Source: Armatimonadaceae bacterium
GTDB lineage: Bacteria > Armatimonadota > Armatimonadia > Armatimonadales > Armatimonadaceae
Length of the DNA stretch: 37,203 nt
Direction of reading: 5' to 3'
NCBI GenBank assembly: GCA_030447685.1
Contig: JAUJOK010000012.1
Location: forward strand, 1-37,203
The notes under the pieces were generated by a model. That model had not been told where the DNA came from. It searched no databases and was given only the letters and a program-made list of their open reading frames with translations. This document shows, in pieces, positions 15,699 to 24,509 of this stretch (position 1 is its first letter; the number at the start of each line of letters is the position of its first letter). The translations under genes and the position numbers were made by a program.

Positions 15699-15775
15699 GT
15701 CAAAGCAGTAAGTGTTTATGACACACTTATTACATGGACACACAAAACAGCGCTTCCAGTTGCCTGTTTGGCCTG
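15699..15775 (+). pseudogene. Truncated start of an ADP-ribosylglycohydrolase gene plus its promoter region
   Basis: These 77 bases match 20558-20635 at about 84 percent identity and include the 21-bp palindrome, the ATG (15734) and the first 14 codons (MDTQNSASSCLFGL against MNTQNRASGCLFGL). Similarity stops at 15775, which is also where the 9-bp target duplication of IS copy 2 begins. The rest of the gene is gone: even with the element removed, the sequence beyond it does not resume the frame. Most differences are silent or transitions, which suggests a diverged paralogue rather than a fresh duplication. Confidence 0.75.
15709..15729. promoter_or_regulatory. 21-bp palindromic operator-like site before the truncated gene
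   Basis: TAAGTGT-N7-ACACTTA, perfect 7-bp arms, ending 4 bases before the ATG at 15734. The same site with a different spacer lies before the intact gene at 20568-20588. Arm conservation despite spacer changes points to a protein-binding site. Confidence 0.65.
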
Positions 15776-17005
15776 CCGCCTGGCAGGGTCATTCAGTTTT
15801 CCGTATACCCAGCAGTGCGAGCGCGGCGTGTGGCTGTGCCGCGTGGTAGCGGCAGGCGGCGGCAATGTTCTTGTAGCCGCTGTTTCGCATCAGGCCGATG
15901 CAGGTGTTCCTGATGGCTGCCAGCACCTGAGGAATGCTGCCGCAGCGCACCTGGGAGCGGTCTTCATCAAAGGTGACATCGCGTACATAGTGCTCTTGTT
16001 CTCGATGTGCCAGTGGCCGCGCAGCAGCGACAGGAGACGCTTGGCACTGGCCTCTTGCGGCGACAAACTGGTAAGGCCATAGATCGTCTCTTCCTGCCGC
16101 TTGCCGCCGCTCTTCTTATGCTGCACGCGCCGCCTCAGGCAGAACACCTGAGCGACGTGGGGAAGTCCAGATACCCGGCAGGCACATCGGCGCTTGCCAC
16201 AAGACGCCGCACCGTGACTCTTCCGTGGCTCAGGTCACTGCTGCTGGCTCGGTGCAGCACGGGTTCAAACAAGTTCGGGCTGGCAAAGAAGCATCTCAGC
16301 TTACGGTGCAGGATAGGGTGATTGTTCTTGACGAGCATCACGAAGTGCCCCCTTTGTCCACTATGGTCTCGGCGACTTTGCGCTGCGTGAGCAGTGCGTC
16401 CATCGTCACCACGCGCCCCTCCAACACTAAAGCCTTGAGTACCTCCTCCACGGCCCCAATCTCATTGGTCTTGTCGGAAACCGCTTCTTGCAATAGTGTC
16501 AGTCCCAGGCCATGACTGACCGCCGACAACAGATGCACGTCGCAGGCTCCCTGGCACTGGCTGCCGCGCAGCGTTTTGCCATCCAGGGCAACCACTGCCG
16601 CTTTCGTCGGCTGTGAATGCTTCAGAACGCACTGTGCCCAGGCAGAAAGCTTTGCCTCCAAGTCCTTCTTGTCCAGGTGGCGAAAGATCGTGTGCAGCGT
16701 GCCCACCGAAGGTGTCTTACCACCGGGGAAGCCCAGTGCCTGTGCCAGTTCCTTGCCGTAGTTTTTGCCCCAGTCGGCCATAGCGCCGTAGCTCTTGTAA
16801 CCGCACAGCGTTGCGGCACAGGCAAGAGCAAGCACCGCTCCTAAAGGATGGCGTCTGCCCTGACTCTTGCGAAAATCCTTCACTTCCGAGAGCACGTCCA
16901 CTAAAGGACGACAACCCGATTCCGTCACCAGCAAACCTCATCAAGATAGCGTTGCCGCAAGTATAACAGAACCAGAAAGAAAACTGAATGACCCTGGCCG
17001 CCTGG
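15775..17005 (-). mobile_element. ISAs1-type insertion sequence, copy 2, with 9-bp target duplication
   Basis: The element spans 15784-16996 (1213 bp). Its ends are perfect inverted repeats CAGGGTCATTCAGTTTTC. The flanks GCCGCCTGG at 15775-15783 and 16997-17005 are identical 9-bp target duplications, included in this span. It belongs to the same family as the element at 11989 (same terminal CAGGGTCATTCAG and same transposase) but the sequences are clearly diverged. It sits beside the truncated ADP-ribosylglycohydrolase copy. Confidence 0.93.
15789..16934 (-). pseudogene. ISAs1-family transposase, frameshifted (IS copy 2)
   Basis: The first 198 residues are open (16338-16934, start near TTG 16934): DFRKSQGRRHPLGAVLALAC, CGYKSYGAMADWGKNYG, VALDGKTLRGSQCQG (catalytic Asp), LLSAVSHGLGLTLLQ and VTMDALLTQ (second Asp). 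A TGA at 16338-16340 ends this frame, and the -1 frame continues from an overlapping ATG: MLVKNNHPILHRKLRCFF. Further shifts occur near 16150 and 15985. LLSLLRGHWHIENKS holds the catalytic Glu, and HYVRDVTFDEDRSQVR follows in another frame, ending in the left terminal repeat. The first break is at the G-run also broken in IS copy 1; the others are private. Confidence 0.87.
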
Positions 17006-17108
17006 TTCCTATCAAAGGAATCCTTATATCCTATGGTGAATTAAGTGGTTCGCGTTCAATAGATCGGTAGACCCAACAATTGGCATTACCAGCGAAAAGG
17101 AGATACAA

Positions 17109-17362
17109 ATGCGCCACTTTATACCGTTGTTCGCCGCCCTTTTTTACCTGCCCCGTTTCCTTTTTGTCCGGCAATGGCTCAGAGCAAAGCCCTGGCCGCA
17201 AGCCTCTTCGTAAAATCAAAACCTCTGTACCCCGATACTCAACCGTCTACGTCGCCCGGATGGGTGAGAAGTAGCATCAGGACGGTTGCTGCCACCAATG
17301 CCGTTTCCTGGTTGCCATATCTCAAAGACGCCCAGACGCAGCGATTCCAGCCCTGTCACTAA
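17109..17362 (+). pseudogene. Small secreted protein, frameshifted remnant
   Basis: ATG 17109 follows a good AGGAG site and opens with a signal-peptide-like MRHFIPLFAALF. The frame then runs into TAA at 17211-17213. Shifting frame in the T/C-rich stretch near 17145-17170 restores FCPAMAQSK, a plausible cleavage site, and leads into VKSKPLYPDTQPSTSPGWV...ATNAVSWLPYLKDAQ to a stop at 17362. I do not recognise the mature domain. It heads the decayed zinc-ribbon/PASTA cluster. Confidence 0.45.
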
Positions 17363-17384
17363 CGACCGAGCAGCGGAGAAAGAT

Positions 17385-18263
17385 ATGCAGGAGCAATATC
17401 ATAAAACCTGTCCCCAGTGTGGCAAGGAGACAGCCCTTCAAACCAAAGTCTGCACGAATTGCGGCTATCATTATGCGCCGGTCGTTGCCCCCGTGAATAC
17501 GAATCTCAATCCGACACTGGTCATCACAGTGGCTTTGGTCGGCGTCGTCCTGTTTCTGATTGGTCTTCTCACGAGCACCCGTTTATCCACCGGGAAGCAA
17601 GCCTCTTTTCTGTCACAAAATGCTCCCGAGCCGGACACGGCAGTCTCTATTGCGGAGAAGGAGCCACAGGCTGCCGCCTCACCAAAGGATGACCTGGATA
17701 TAGCTATACCGGATGTCATCGGTGTCAAAGAAAGTCAAGCCCGAGAAGTCACCACCGCCAAGGGATTGGACATCGATGTGACAGTAAGCAGCAGTTCGAC
17801 AGTCCTCCGGGGCGTGTTATCAGTCAGTCTCCCAAGCAGGGCACGGTAGCACGTAAAGGAACGACCGTACGCGCGCGTCAGCACCGGGCCGGAGGGAGTG
17901 CGCGTTGTTGCGTCCTCTGCCCCTTCCTCGTCCGATGCTCCCAAAGAACGCCGATACCGCCGCCGCTCTGACTCGGCCTCATTGTCTCTTTACAGCCAGC
18001 GGCGTCTGACGGAAGACGACCTGTTCGGCAAGAGCGCGTGGGAGTTGGATGTGATGCGAAACGAGCCTTTCGCCCGTCACGGCTACCGATTCAAGAGAGC
18101 CGATCTTCGAAACCACTTCAGCCAGTTCTCCTGGTACGAGCCGGACACCAGCAGCCAATCGCGTGTTGCGCAGCGGCTATCGCCCACGGAGCAGTACAAT
18201 GCGGAGGTTATCCGTAAGTACCAGCAGCAGAGTGGGACTGTATCGCGACATTTGGAGGAGTAG
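17385..18263 (+). pseudogene. Zinc-ribbon, single-TM, PASTA and YARHG-domain protein, frameshifted
   Basis: ATG 17385 follows GGAGAAAG. Order: zinc ribbon CPQCGKET...CTNCGYHY (residues 9-29), one membrane helix (VITVALVGVVLFLIGLL), linker, PASTA domain (IPDVIGVKESQAREV), then a YARHG domain recognised by RNEPFARHGYRFKRADLRNHF and FSWYEPD. The frame is lost by a 1-base deletion near 17808-17812 (expected LRGRVISQSP) and regained by a 1-base insertion near 17871-17877, with a TAG at 17847-17849 in between. Cytoplasmic zinc ribbon and extracellular PASTA/YARHG would be the topology; PASTA domains bind peptidoglycan or muropeptides. Shares its N-terminal half with the gene at 19462. Confidence 0.72.
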
Positions 18264-18277
18264 AAGAAATTACCGTT

Positions 18278-19384
18278 ATGGGTGCAACACGATACCTTGC
18301 TCTTGGCCTGGTCTTTACGGCGGCTCTTCTCGGCTGCCGCTCCAGGGAAGAAGCCGCACGCTCGGAACTTGCCCCCCGTCCGCAGCCACCATGGCTCGGA
18401 CTTATACGACGGTGCCTCCTCTGGCAGGGAAGACAGAGAGTCAGGCTCGTGACCTGCTGACCCAAATGGGCCTCAAATCGACATTCACACGAGGAATCAC
18501 CCAACCGTACCTGCAGGTCAGATTATTGGTGAGGAGCCGTTAACTAACCGCCTCGCCCCCACGGGTTCAAAAATCGTTGTCTACATGAGCACTGGGCCTG
18601 ATACTGCGGGCAGGCACTCTTCATTTTCGAGGTCTCCTATCGATTCTCCCGGCATTAGCGTTACCGAAAACGAAGAGATGCCTGCAGAGCCTCCCCCTCC
18701 TCCCACAGGCGGTTCTGGTCTTGGCCCAAGGCCACCCGAATTCGAGAATCCGGTAAGGGCCGCTCGTTATCGCATTTGTATCGACCCCGGCCATCCTTCC
18801 GAAGTGGGAAGGGGTACCCGTGGCAAGAGAATCACCGAGATAGAAGCTGTCTGGCAAGTGGCTCAGAAACTGAAAGACCGCCTTGAACAAGACGGAATGC
18901 AGGTGGAATTGACCAAGACGCGCCAGGAAGAATTTGTTCCGAAACCGGGACAGGGCAGCAATTGCCAACCGTATGCAGGCCCATCTGCTCGTGCGGTTAC
19001 ACTGCGACGCAACTACCGGTTCCGGTGTGGCGACTTTCGCCCCAGATCGCCAGGGTGTCAACAGCGGCGAACGTGGCCCGAGCCAGACAGTGATTGCAGC
19101 CAGTCAACAGTTGGGACGGCAGTTCCACGGGGCGATGGCTCAGGCTCTGGCTGGCGCGCTGCCGGATAAGGGTTTTAAGCGGATAGGAGACCTATGTCGG
19201 TGGCAAGCAGGGAGCATTGACCGGTTCCATTTTCTCTCAGGTGCCGGTCGTCCTGGTGGAGATGTGTGTTCTCACCAATCCCAGCGACGAGCGGTTTATT
19301 GCATCGAAGGCGGGGCAATCGCAGATGGCAGATGCCCTGGCTGCCGGGGTGAGGGCGGCTCTCACGGTGCAGGGGCAGCGGTGA
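18278..19384 (+). pseudogene. PASTA-domain N-acetylmuramoyl-L-alanine amidase lipoprotein, frameshifted
   Basis: ATG 18278 starts a lipoprotein signal (GLVFTAALLGC). Reading through several frame changes gives a PASTA repeat (VPPLAGKTESQARDLLTQMGL, then IIGEEPLTNRLAPTGSKIVVYMSTG), a proline-rich linker and an Amidase_3 domain: ICIDPGHPSE with the zinc-ligand His, RITEIEAVWQVAQKLKDRL with the second ligand Glu, AAIANRMQAHLLVRLHCDA with a later His, and VVLVEMCVLTNPSDERF, the terminal catalytic Glu segment. Indels lie near 18395, 18490, 18940 and 19170-19240. It would have cleaved the peptide from muramic acid in the cell wall. In its present form no complete enzyme can be made. Confidence 0.72.
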
Positions 19385-19461
19385 TTAACACCTTTGATTA
19401 CAGATGAACACGGCTCTTACCAAAACCTGATGAGCCAATGCTCGGATAACAGAGTGAAAAG

Positions 19462-20446
19462 ATGCAGGAGCAGTATTACAAAGCATGTCCACAGTGTGGT
19501 AAGGAGACCACTATTGGGGCGTCGGCCTGCACCAATTGCGGGTACCGATATGCTCCGTTTGTGGCTGCCAATAACACCGGCGGAATCCGGCTCTTATCAA
19601 CGCGGTGGCTCTGATCCTGGCCGCTGTTTGCCTCTTTTTCTAATTGGTCTTCTTGTTAGCCGGCGCCAAGGCCCGGAGAAGCAGACACCGGGACCGCCCC
19701 CCTCTGCTTCGGAAGGGGACTCAGCGCTATCCGTTGCCGAGAAAGAGCCACAGACGGCTGGCCCCGCTGAAGCCGCGCAGGTTACGGTTCCCGATGTCGT
19801 CGGGGTGAAGGAGAGCCAGGCCCGCGAGGTTATCAAGGAAAAGGAACTGGGCATTGATGTGACCGGAGGCAGCAGTGATAGCGTGCTTCCGGGCCGGGTA
19901 ATCAGCCAGTCGCCTGAAGAAGGCATCACCGCCCGCAAAGGCACCCTTATCCGTGTTCAAATAAGTACCGGCCCTGCAAGACCCGCGAAACTGCCCAATG
20001 CTTCCCCATCCGCCCAGGCCACGGTATCCCCGACTGTTCCTGAGCCTGCCCCGTCTCCTTTGGAAATAACGCGATCCGATGTCACTGGTTTCTTAGAGCG
20101 TTGGCTTGTCGCGCAGAACGCCCGCAGATTCCCAGAATATTCCCGCCTATACTCGAATGACTTCGTGGGCATCAAGCGCACCGCCAGTGGCGGGAAACGG
20201 CAGTATCGACGTTCCGGCTGGCTTTCCGACCGGCGCAAGATGATGTCTCGCAACTCCGACTTATCTGTCAGCATAGACAACGTGCAAATGAATACCGAGG
20301 GCAACTGGGCAGAAGTATCCTTTATCCAGTATTTTCGAGCAGGCAACTACAGCGACTGGGGGCCGAAAGTCTTGAGGATACGGACAACGCCATCAGGCGA
20401 AAGGATTTTCTTTGAGGAACTGTCGGCTTCATACCGCCTTGAGTGA
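19462..20446 (+). pseudogene. Zinc-ribbon, single-TM, PASTA and NTF2-like domain protein, frameshifted in the TM segment
   Basis: ATG 19462 begins MQEQYYKACPQCGKETT and CTNCGYRYAP, a paralogue of the gene at 17385. The frame breaks at about 19585 and again near 19640, both within the membrane helix (INAVALILAAVCLF then LIGLLVSRR), after which 19650-20446 is open. A PASTA domain (VTVPDVVGVKESQAREVIKEKELGIDV, GRVISQSPEEG) is followed by an NTF2-like domain of the type attached to L,D-transpeptidases and other envelope proteins (FLERWLVAQNARRFPEYSRLYS, WLSDRRKMMS, VSFIQYFRAGNYSDWGPKVLRI). The same base architecture thus carries either YARHG or NTF2-like modules. Confidence 0.72.
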
Positions 20447-20567
20447 TCCTAATTGAGTACAAGGAGAGGACGGCCCTGGCTAATCGTGCCCTTTCCCCGC
20501 CGCCGCGCCACCATTACCCACAGTGAATCTGATTCCATCACATGCCTTGCCAGGGCGGTCAAAGCAG

Positions 20568-20588
20568 TAAGTGTTTGTGATACACTTA
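20568..20588. promoter_or_regulatory. Palindromic operator overlapping an extended -10 box (likely leaderless promoter)
   Basis: TAAGTGT-TTGTGAT-ACACTTA, perfect 7-bp arms, ends 4 bases before ATG 20593. The extended -10 TGA-TACACT (20578-20586) lies inside it, 6 bases before the ATG, which puts the expected transcription start at the start codon. No Shine-Dalgarno sequence fits. A regulator binding here would block RNA polymerase directly. The same palindrome precedes the truncated copy at 15709-15729. Confidence 0.6.
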
Positions 20589-20592
20589 CGGC

Positions 20593-21597
20593 ATGAATAC
20601 ACAAAATCGCGCTTCCGGCTGCCTGTTCGGCCTTGCTCTCGGCGATGCGCTTGCCGCGCCGACCGAGTTTATGCGAACTATCTATGAGATAACCGACCGC
20701 TTTGGGCCGCAGGGGCCGACGGAGCCACTCGGCAGCCCCGCCCGCGTTACCGACGACACGCAGATGACGCTGGCGGTCGGCGAGGCGCTGGTGGCCGCGC
20801 CGCGCCCGTATGCGCCGGAAACGCTGGAAGAGCCGCTGCGCCAGGCGTTTATCGCCTGGATGGTCAGCCCCGAAAACACCCGCGCGCCCGGCATGACCTG
20901 CATGAGCGCCTGCGCGAATCTGCGGCGCGGCCAGCCCTGGCACGAGGCGACCGTCGCCGGGTCGAAAGGCTGCGGCGCGAACATGCGCGTCGCACCCGCC
21001 GGTCTTCTGCCCGACGTGGACGCTGCGACGCGCGCAGCTATCGCGCAGTTTCAGGCGGCGCTGACGCACGGGCATCCGACCGGGCTTGCCGCCTCCGACC
21101 TCACGGCCTGCGCTATTGCCGATCTGAAGGCAGGCGGCGATGTGGCGGGCCTCCCCCGGCGGCTGCGGGAATATGCTTTGTCGCAGCGGCGCGTCTACCA
21201 CGACGATTGGCTGGGGCCGCTGTGGCAGCGGTCCGGCATGGCATCGCCGGAAGCGTTTATCGCGCGGGGCTGGGACGAGTGCCTGGTGGTTCTGGCGCAG
21301 TTGGAGTCGGCCCTCAAGAACGGCGACCGCGGCTCCGACCCGTGCCTGGCGACCGGGGACGGCTGGATCGCGGAGGAAGCCTTTGCCACCGGCCTGCTGT
21401 GCTTCCTGCTTTTTCCCGATGACCCGGTCGCCGCTATCCGCCGCGCCGCCGTCACCCAGGGCGATTCCGACTCCATAGCCTGCCTCGCGGGAGCGTTCGC
21501 CGGGGCGTATCATGGCCTGGCGGCGTGGCCGGATGCCTGGGTGCAGCGTATCGAGTACCGGGAGCGGCTGGCGGCACTGGGCCGCGCCTGGGATTAA
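20593..21597 (+). CDS. ADP-ribosylglycohydrolase (DraG-like)
   Basis: 334 residues. Removes ADP-ribose from proteins or small molecules using two metal ions. N-terminal GCLFGLALGDALAAPTEF (9-26), metal motif RVTDDTQMTLAVGEAL (Asp54, Asp55), GSKGCGANMRVAPAGLL, THGHPTGLAASDL, and C-terminal VTQGDSDSIACLAGAFAGAYHG in place of the common GGDTD-x-IA. All metal-ligand regions are present. ATG 20593 starts directly after a palindromic site with no ribosome binding site, so it is probably translated from a leaderless message. Its stop overlaps the stop of the convergent kinase gene (TTAA at 21594-21597). A truncated paralogue lies at 15699. Confidence 0.92.
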   Translation: MNTQNRASGCLFGLALGDALAAPTEFMRTIYEITDRFGPQGPTEPLGSPARVTDDTQMTLAVGEALVAAPRPYAPETLEEPLRQAFIAWMVSPENTRAPGMTCMSACANLRRGQPWHEATVAGSKGCGANMRVAPAGLLPDVDAATRAAIAQFQAALTHGHPTGLAASDLTACAIADLKAGGDVAGLPRRLREYALSQRRVYHDDWLGPLWQRSGMASPEAFIARGWDECLVVLAQLESALKNGDRGSDPCLATGDGWIAEEAFATGLLCFLLFPDDPVAAIRRAAVTQGDSDSIACLAGAFAGAYHGLAAWPDAWVQRIEYRERLAALGRAWD

Positions 21598-22799
21598 AAC
21601 AGCGCTTCTTCGGCGAACGGCTCCTCCTCGTCTTCCTGCTCCGTCCCGAAGGTTTCCGGCAGGGTAATGGTAACGGTCGTTCCCTGGCCCACTTCCGTTT
21701 CCACGGCGATGGTGCCGCCGTGCATTTCAACAAAGGCTTTGACGACGCTCAGGCCCAGGCCGATGCCCTTGCTCTGGTATTCGAATTTACCCGATGCATG
21801 ATGGGCGATATCGAATCCGGCGAAGAACGGCTCGAAGATATGCGGCAGGATGGCCGGGTCGATGCCGGTGCCGGTATCGCTTACACGGATTTCGGCCCCG
21901 CCGCTGGGCGTGCGCCGCGCCGACACCATGATCGTTCCCTCGTCCGGCGTGAACTTGATCGCGTTCAGCAGCAGATGGTTCAGGCAGTCCCGAATCTTTT
22001 CCGGGTCGAGCACAATATTGCCCAGGTCTTCGGGCCAGTGCGGATAGTCCTCCACCAGCGTCTGCTTGCGCTTTTGCAGGAAGGGACGAATGTCGTGGAT
22101 AGCCGTCGCCAGCAGGCTGGACAGGTTGGTGTATTCGGCTTTGCGCTGGTGCTGGAACTGGCCCGCTTGAAGCATGGTAATGATCTGCTCCATCAGCTCC
22201 TGCAAACGCTGACTGGAATGATACATGCTGTCGATCCCCTCGAACAGCGAGGGGGGCAGGTCCGGAGTCTCGTGGAGGAACTGGGCCATGCCCGCCAGAA
22301 TCGTTACCGGCGTTCGCAGCTCGTGGCTGGCGACCTCGATAAAGGCAAGCCGCAGCTTGTTGGCCCTCTCCAGTTCTTCGTTCTTTTTTGTCAGGTCGGC
22401 AAGCAATTGCCGCCGGTCCCCCGCCAGGTCGTAGCGCTCCACCGCATCCCGAATGACGCTTCGAAATTCGTCGGTGTCCCAGGGCTTGGTGATGTAGCGG
22501 TAGACATGCCCCTCATTGATGGCCTCGATAATGGTTTTCGTGTCCGTATAGCCCGTGAACAGAAGGCGGACGGCGTCCGGGTACTCCTCATGGACACGGT
22601 GAAGAAATTCGATGCCGCTCATCTCCGGCATCCGCTGGTCGCTCATCACCACATGGACTTCCTCGTAGCTCATCAGCTTCAGCGCTTCCGTGGCGCGCGT
22701 CGCTCCCAGCACCCGGTAATCAAAGCGCAGCAGGTCCTGGACGCTCTTGATGACATCCGGTTCGTCGTCAACCACCAGCAATGTGTGCCGCTCAGGCAT
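21594..22799 (-). CDS. Receiver-domain histidine kinase (hybrid, receiver at N-terminus)
   Basis: 401 residues from ATG 22799 with TAGGAGC upstream. An N-terminal CheY-like receiver (LLVVDDEPDV, phosphoacceptor Asp54 in VVMSDQRMPEMSG, Lys105 in YITKPWD, as in RpfG-type regulators) is joined by a coiled linker (about 135-152) to HisKA with His159 in VASHELRTPVTILAG. The ATP domain follows: NAIKFTPDEG (N box), VSDTGTGIDP (G1), HIFEPFFAG (F box), GIGLGLSVVKAFVEMHGG (G2). No membrane segment or sensor domain is present, so it probably relays signals received through its own receiver. No separate response regulator lies nearby. Confidence 0.95.
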   Translation of the reverse strand: MPERHTLLVVDDEPDVIKSVQDLLRFDYRVLGATRATEALKLMSYEEVHVVMSDQRMPEMSGIEFLHRVHEEYPDAVRLLFTGYTDTKTIIEAINEGHVYRYITKPWDTDEFRSVIRDAVERYDLAGDRRQLLADLTKKNEELERANKLRLAFIEVASHELRTPVTILAGMAQFLHETPDLPPSLFEGIDSMYHSSQRLQELMEQIITMLQAGQFQHQRKAEYTNLSSLLATAIHDIRPFLQKRKQTLVEDYPHWPEDLGNIVLDPEKIRDCLNHLLLNAIKFTPDEGTIMVSARRTPSGGAEIRVSDTGTGIDPAILPHIFEPFFAGFDIAHHASGKFEYQSKGIGLGLSVVKAFVEMHGGTIAVETEVGQGTTVTITLPETFGTEQEDEEEPFAEEALF

Positions 22800-22999
22800 G
22801 ATCTTGCTCCTAAGTAGAACGGTCGGTATTTCCTGTTGACGGTGGCAGCAAAGGAAAAGTCAGCGCCGCCGCCTCACCCTTTTTGTTACCCCATTTTTAC
22901 GGGGATGCATGAGTTGTCTATAAATCCATTCCTCAAGTGACCAAATACCTCCTGCCCTGTGTCATCATTCAAAAAAGCGAAGGAGAGGGGAGGTCAGAC

Positions 23000-23235
23000 A
23001 TGGATACCGAGAATGATGATGTCCTATCTTTTTCGGCGGCGGCGCGCTTTGGACGTAGACAGGCAAACGCTGCGCCTCCTGGTCCGGCAGGGCGAGATAG
23101 ACGGGCGCAGAACGCGGTGGCGCTGGCGGTTCCGTGTGTACGCCGGACCTGCGCGCTTACGCCCAGCGTATTGCGGCGCAAGCCCCGCCCACAAGCATAA
23201 TGGGCGACATTGGCAAGATGATCGCGGAGATGTGA
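23000..23235 (+). pseudogene. Excisionase-type helix-turn-helix domain, module copy 1, frameshifted
   Basis: ATG 23000 has a strong GAGAGGGGAGG site 6 bases upstream. Three frames must be joined: DVLSFSAAAR, then ALDVDRQTLRLLVRQGEIDG and WRWRFRV, then ADLRAYAQRIAAQAPP to TGA at 23233-23235. Joined, this is a MerR/excisionase-type winged HTH of about 60 residues, equivalent to the HTH at 27338-27493. The sequence after the stop (RSRRQKGLGRDDACRD) leads in nearly the right frame into the ATPase, so HTH and ATPase may originally have been one polypeptide. Confidence 0.65.
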
Positions 23236-23266
23236 AGAAGCCGCCGCCAAAAGGGACTCGGAAGGG

Positions 23267-24460
23267 ATGATGCCTGCCGAGACATCTCCCCATCGTCCGC
23301 ATCGCGAACGCCATCATCGTGCAGGCCGTCAGCAGCGGCGCGTCGGATATCCATATCGAGCCGGATCGGCGCGGCGTGCGCGTGCGCTATCGCATCGACG
23401 GCGCGTTCTCGGACGAGGCGATGACGATTCCCAAGCATATCCAGACTCCGCTTACCTCCCGCTTCAAGGTCATAGCGAACATTCCGATGACCGGAGGGCG
23501 TATCGGGCAGGAGGGCGCATTCCCATCCGCTATCAGGGCAAGGATTTTACCCTGCGCGTGTCGTCCGTCTCCGCGCTCTACGGTGAATCCATCGTGGCGC
23601 ATATTCTGGACAAGTCTTCGGCGCTTGTGGGCCTGAACCGTCTTGGGTTCACGCCTGAGGTTCAGGCACAGCTTGAAGAACTGGCTCTGCGTCCCGGCGG
23701 TCTGGTGCTGGTGGCAGAGCCATTAAATTCCGGCAAGACGACCACGCTGTGCTCACTGATGAATCGGATCAGTTCCATCGAGAAGAAGGCTTTTACCGTT
23801 GAGGAATTTATCGAGTATCCCCTGGACGGCATAATGCAGATCGAAACCGCGCGCAAAGCCGGGCGTGATGTCGGCGATGCGGTGCGCGCGGTGATGCGCC
23901 AGGACCCCGACGTGCTGATGATCGGGGACCTGCGCGACGGGGCGGCGGCACGCGCGGCCTGCGAAGCGGCGGTGGCCGGACAGCCGCTGGTGCTTGCTTC
24001 GCTGCACGCTCCGGATGCTGTGTCCGCCATCAGCCGCCTCACCAATTTGGGCGTCGAGCCGCCCCTTATCGCTGAAAGTGTCATGGGAATCCTGGCCCAG
24101 CGGCTGGTACGCAGAATCTGCACGAATTGCAAGGAGCCGTACCGGGTAAATGCGACGGAACTGCGCCGATTTGGTTTTGTGCCGGAGGACGCCGATCAGC
24201 AGGTGACGTTGTTTCGAGGCAAGGGCTGTGAAACGTGCCGGAACACGGGATACCGCTTTCGCATGAGTATCAATGAACTGATGTGGGTCAACGAAGAGAT
24301 CGTGGAGCTTATTGCGCGCCGCGCGCTGCCTGCGGATATTGCGGACGCTGCCAAAGCGAATGGTATGAAGACAATGCGCGAGGACGGGCTTGTGAAGGTT
24401 CTGGAAGGAATCACGACGCCGGAGGAACTGGTGCGCGTTCTGAACCTGCGGGAAACGTAA
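23267..24460 (+). pseudogene. GspE/PilB-type secretion ATPase, module copy 1, frameshifted, altered Walker motifs
   Basis: The early part reads in frame 0 (IVRIANAIIVQAVSSGASDIHIEPDRRG, about 23292-23515), shifts near 23515-23525, then runs open to 24460: IRYQGKDFTLRVSS, Walker A region EPLNSGKTTTL (first Gly of GPTGSGKT is Glu), Asp-box-like FTVEEFIEYPLDG, Walker B VLMIGDLRD (usual Glu replaced by Asp), His-box-like LVLASLHAPDA, and the zinc site CTNC...CETC. It lacks the usual long GspE N-terminal domains. Such ATPases drive type II secretion or type IV pilus assembly; no other pilus gene is in the window. Start codon uncertain. Confidence 0.8.
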
Positions 24461-24509
24461 TGGCATTGTATACTTCCTTGGGGAATGTACGAACCGCTGC
24501 GCAAAGAAG

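Noticed and set aside
22850..22940. TTTACG-17-TATAAA as the promoter of module copy 1
   Set aside because: Spacing is right but the -35 is weak; not strong enough to list as a feature.
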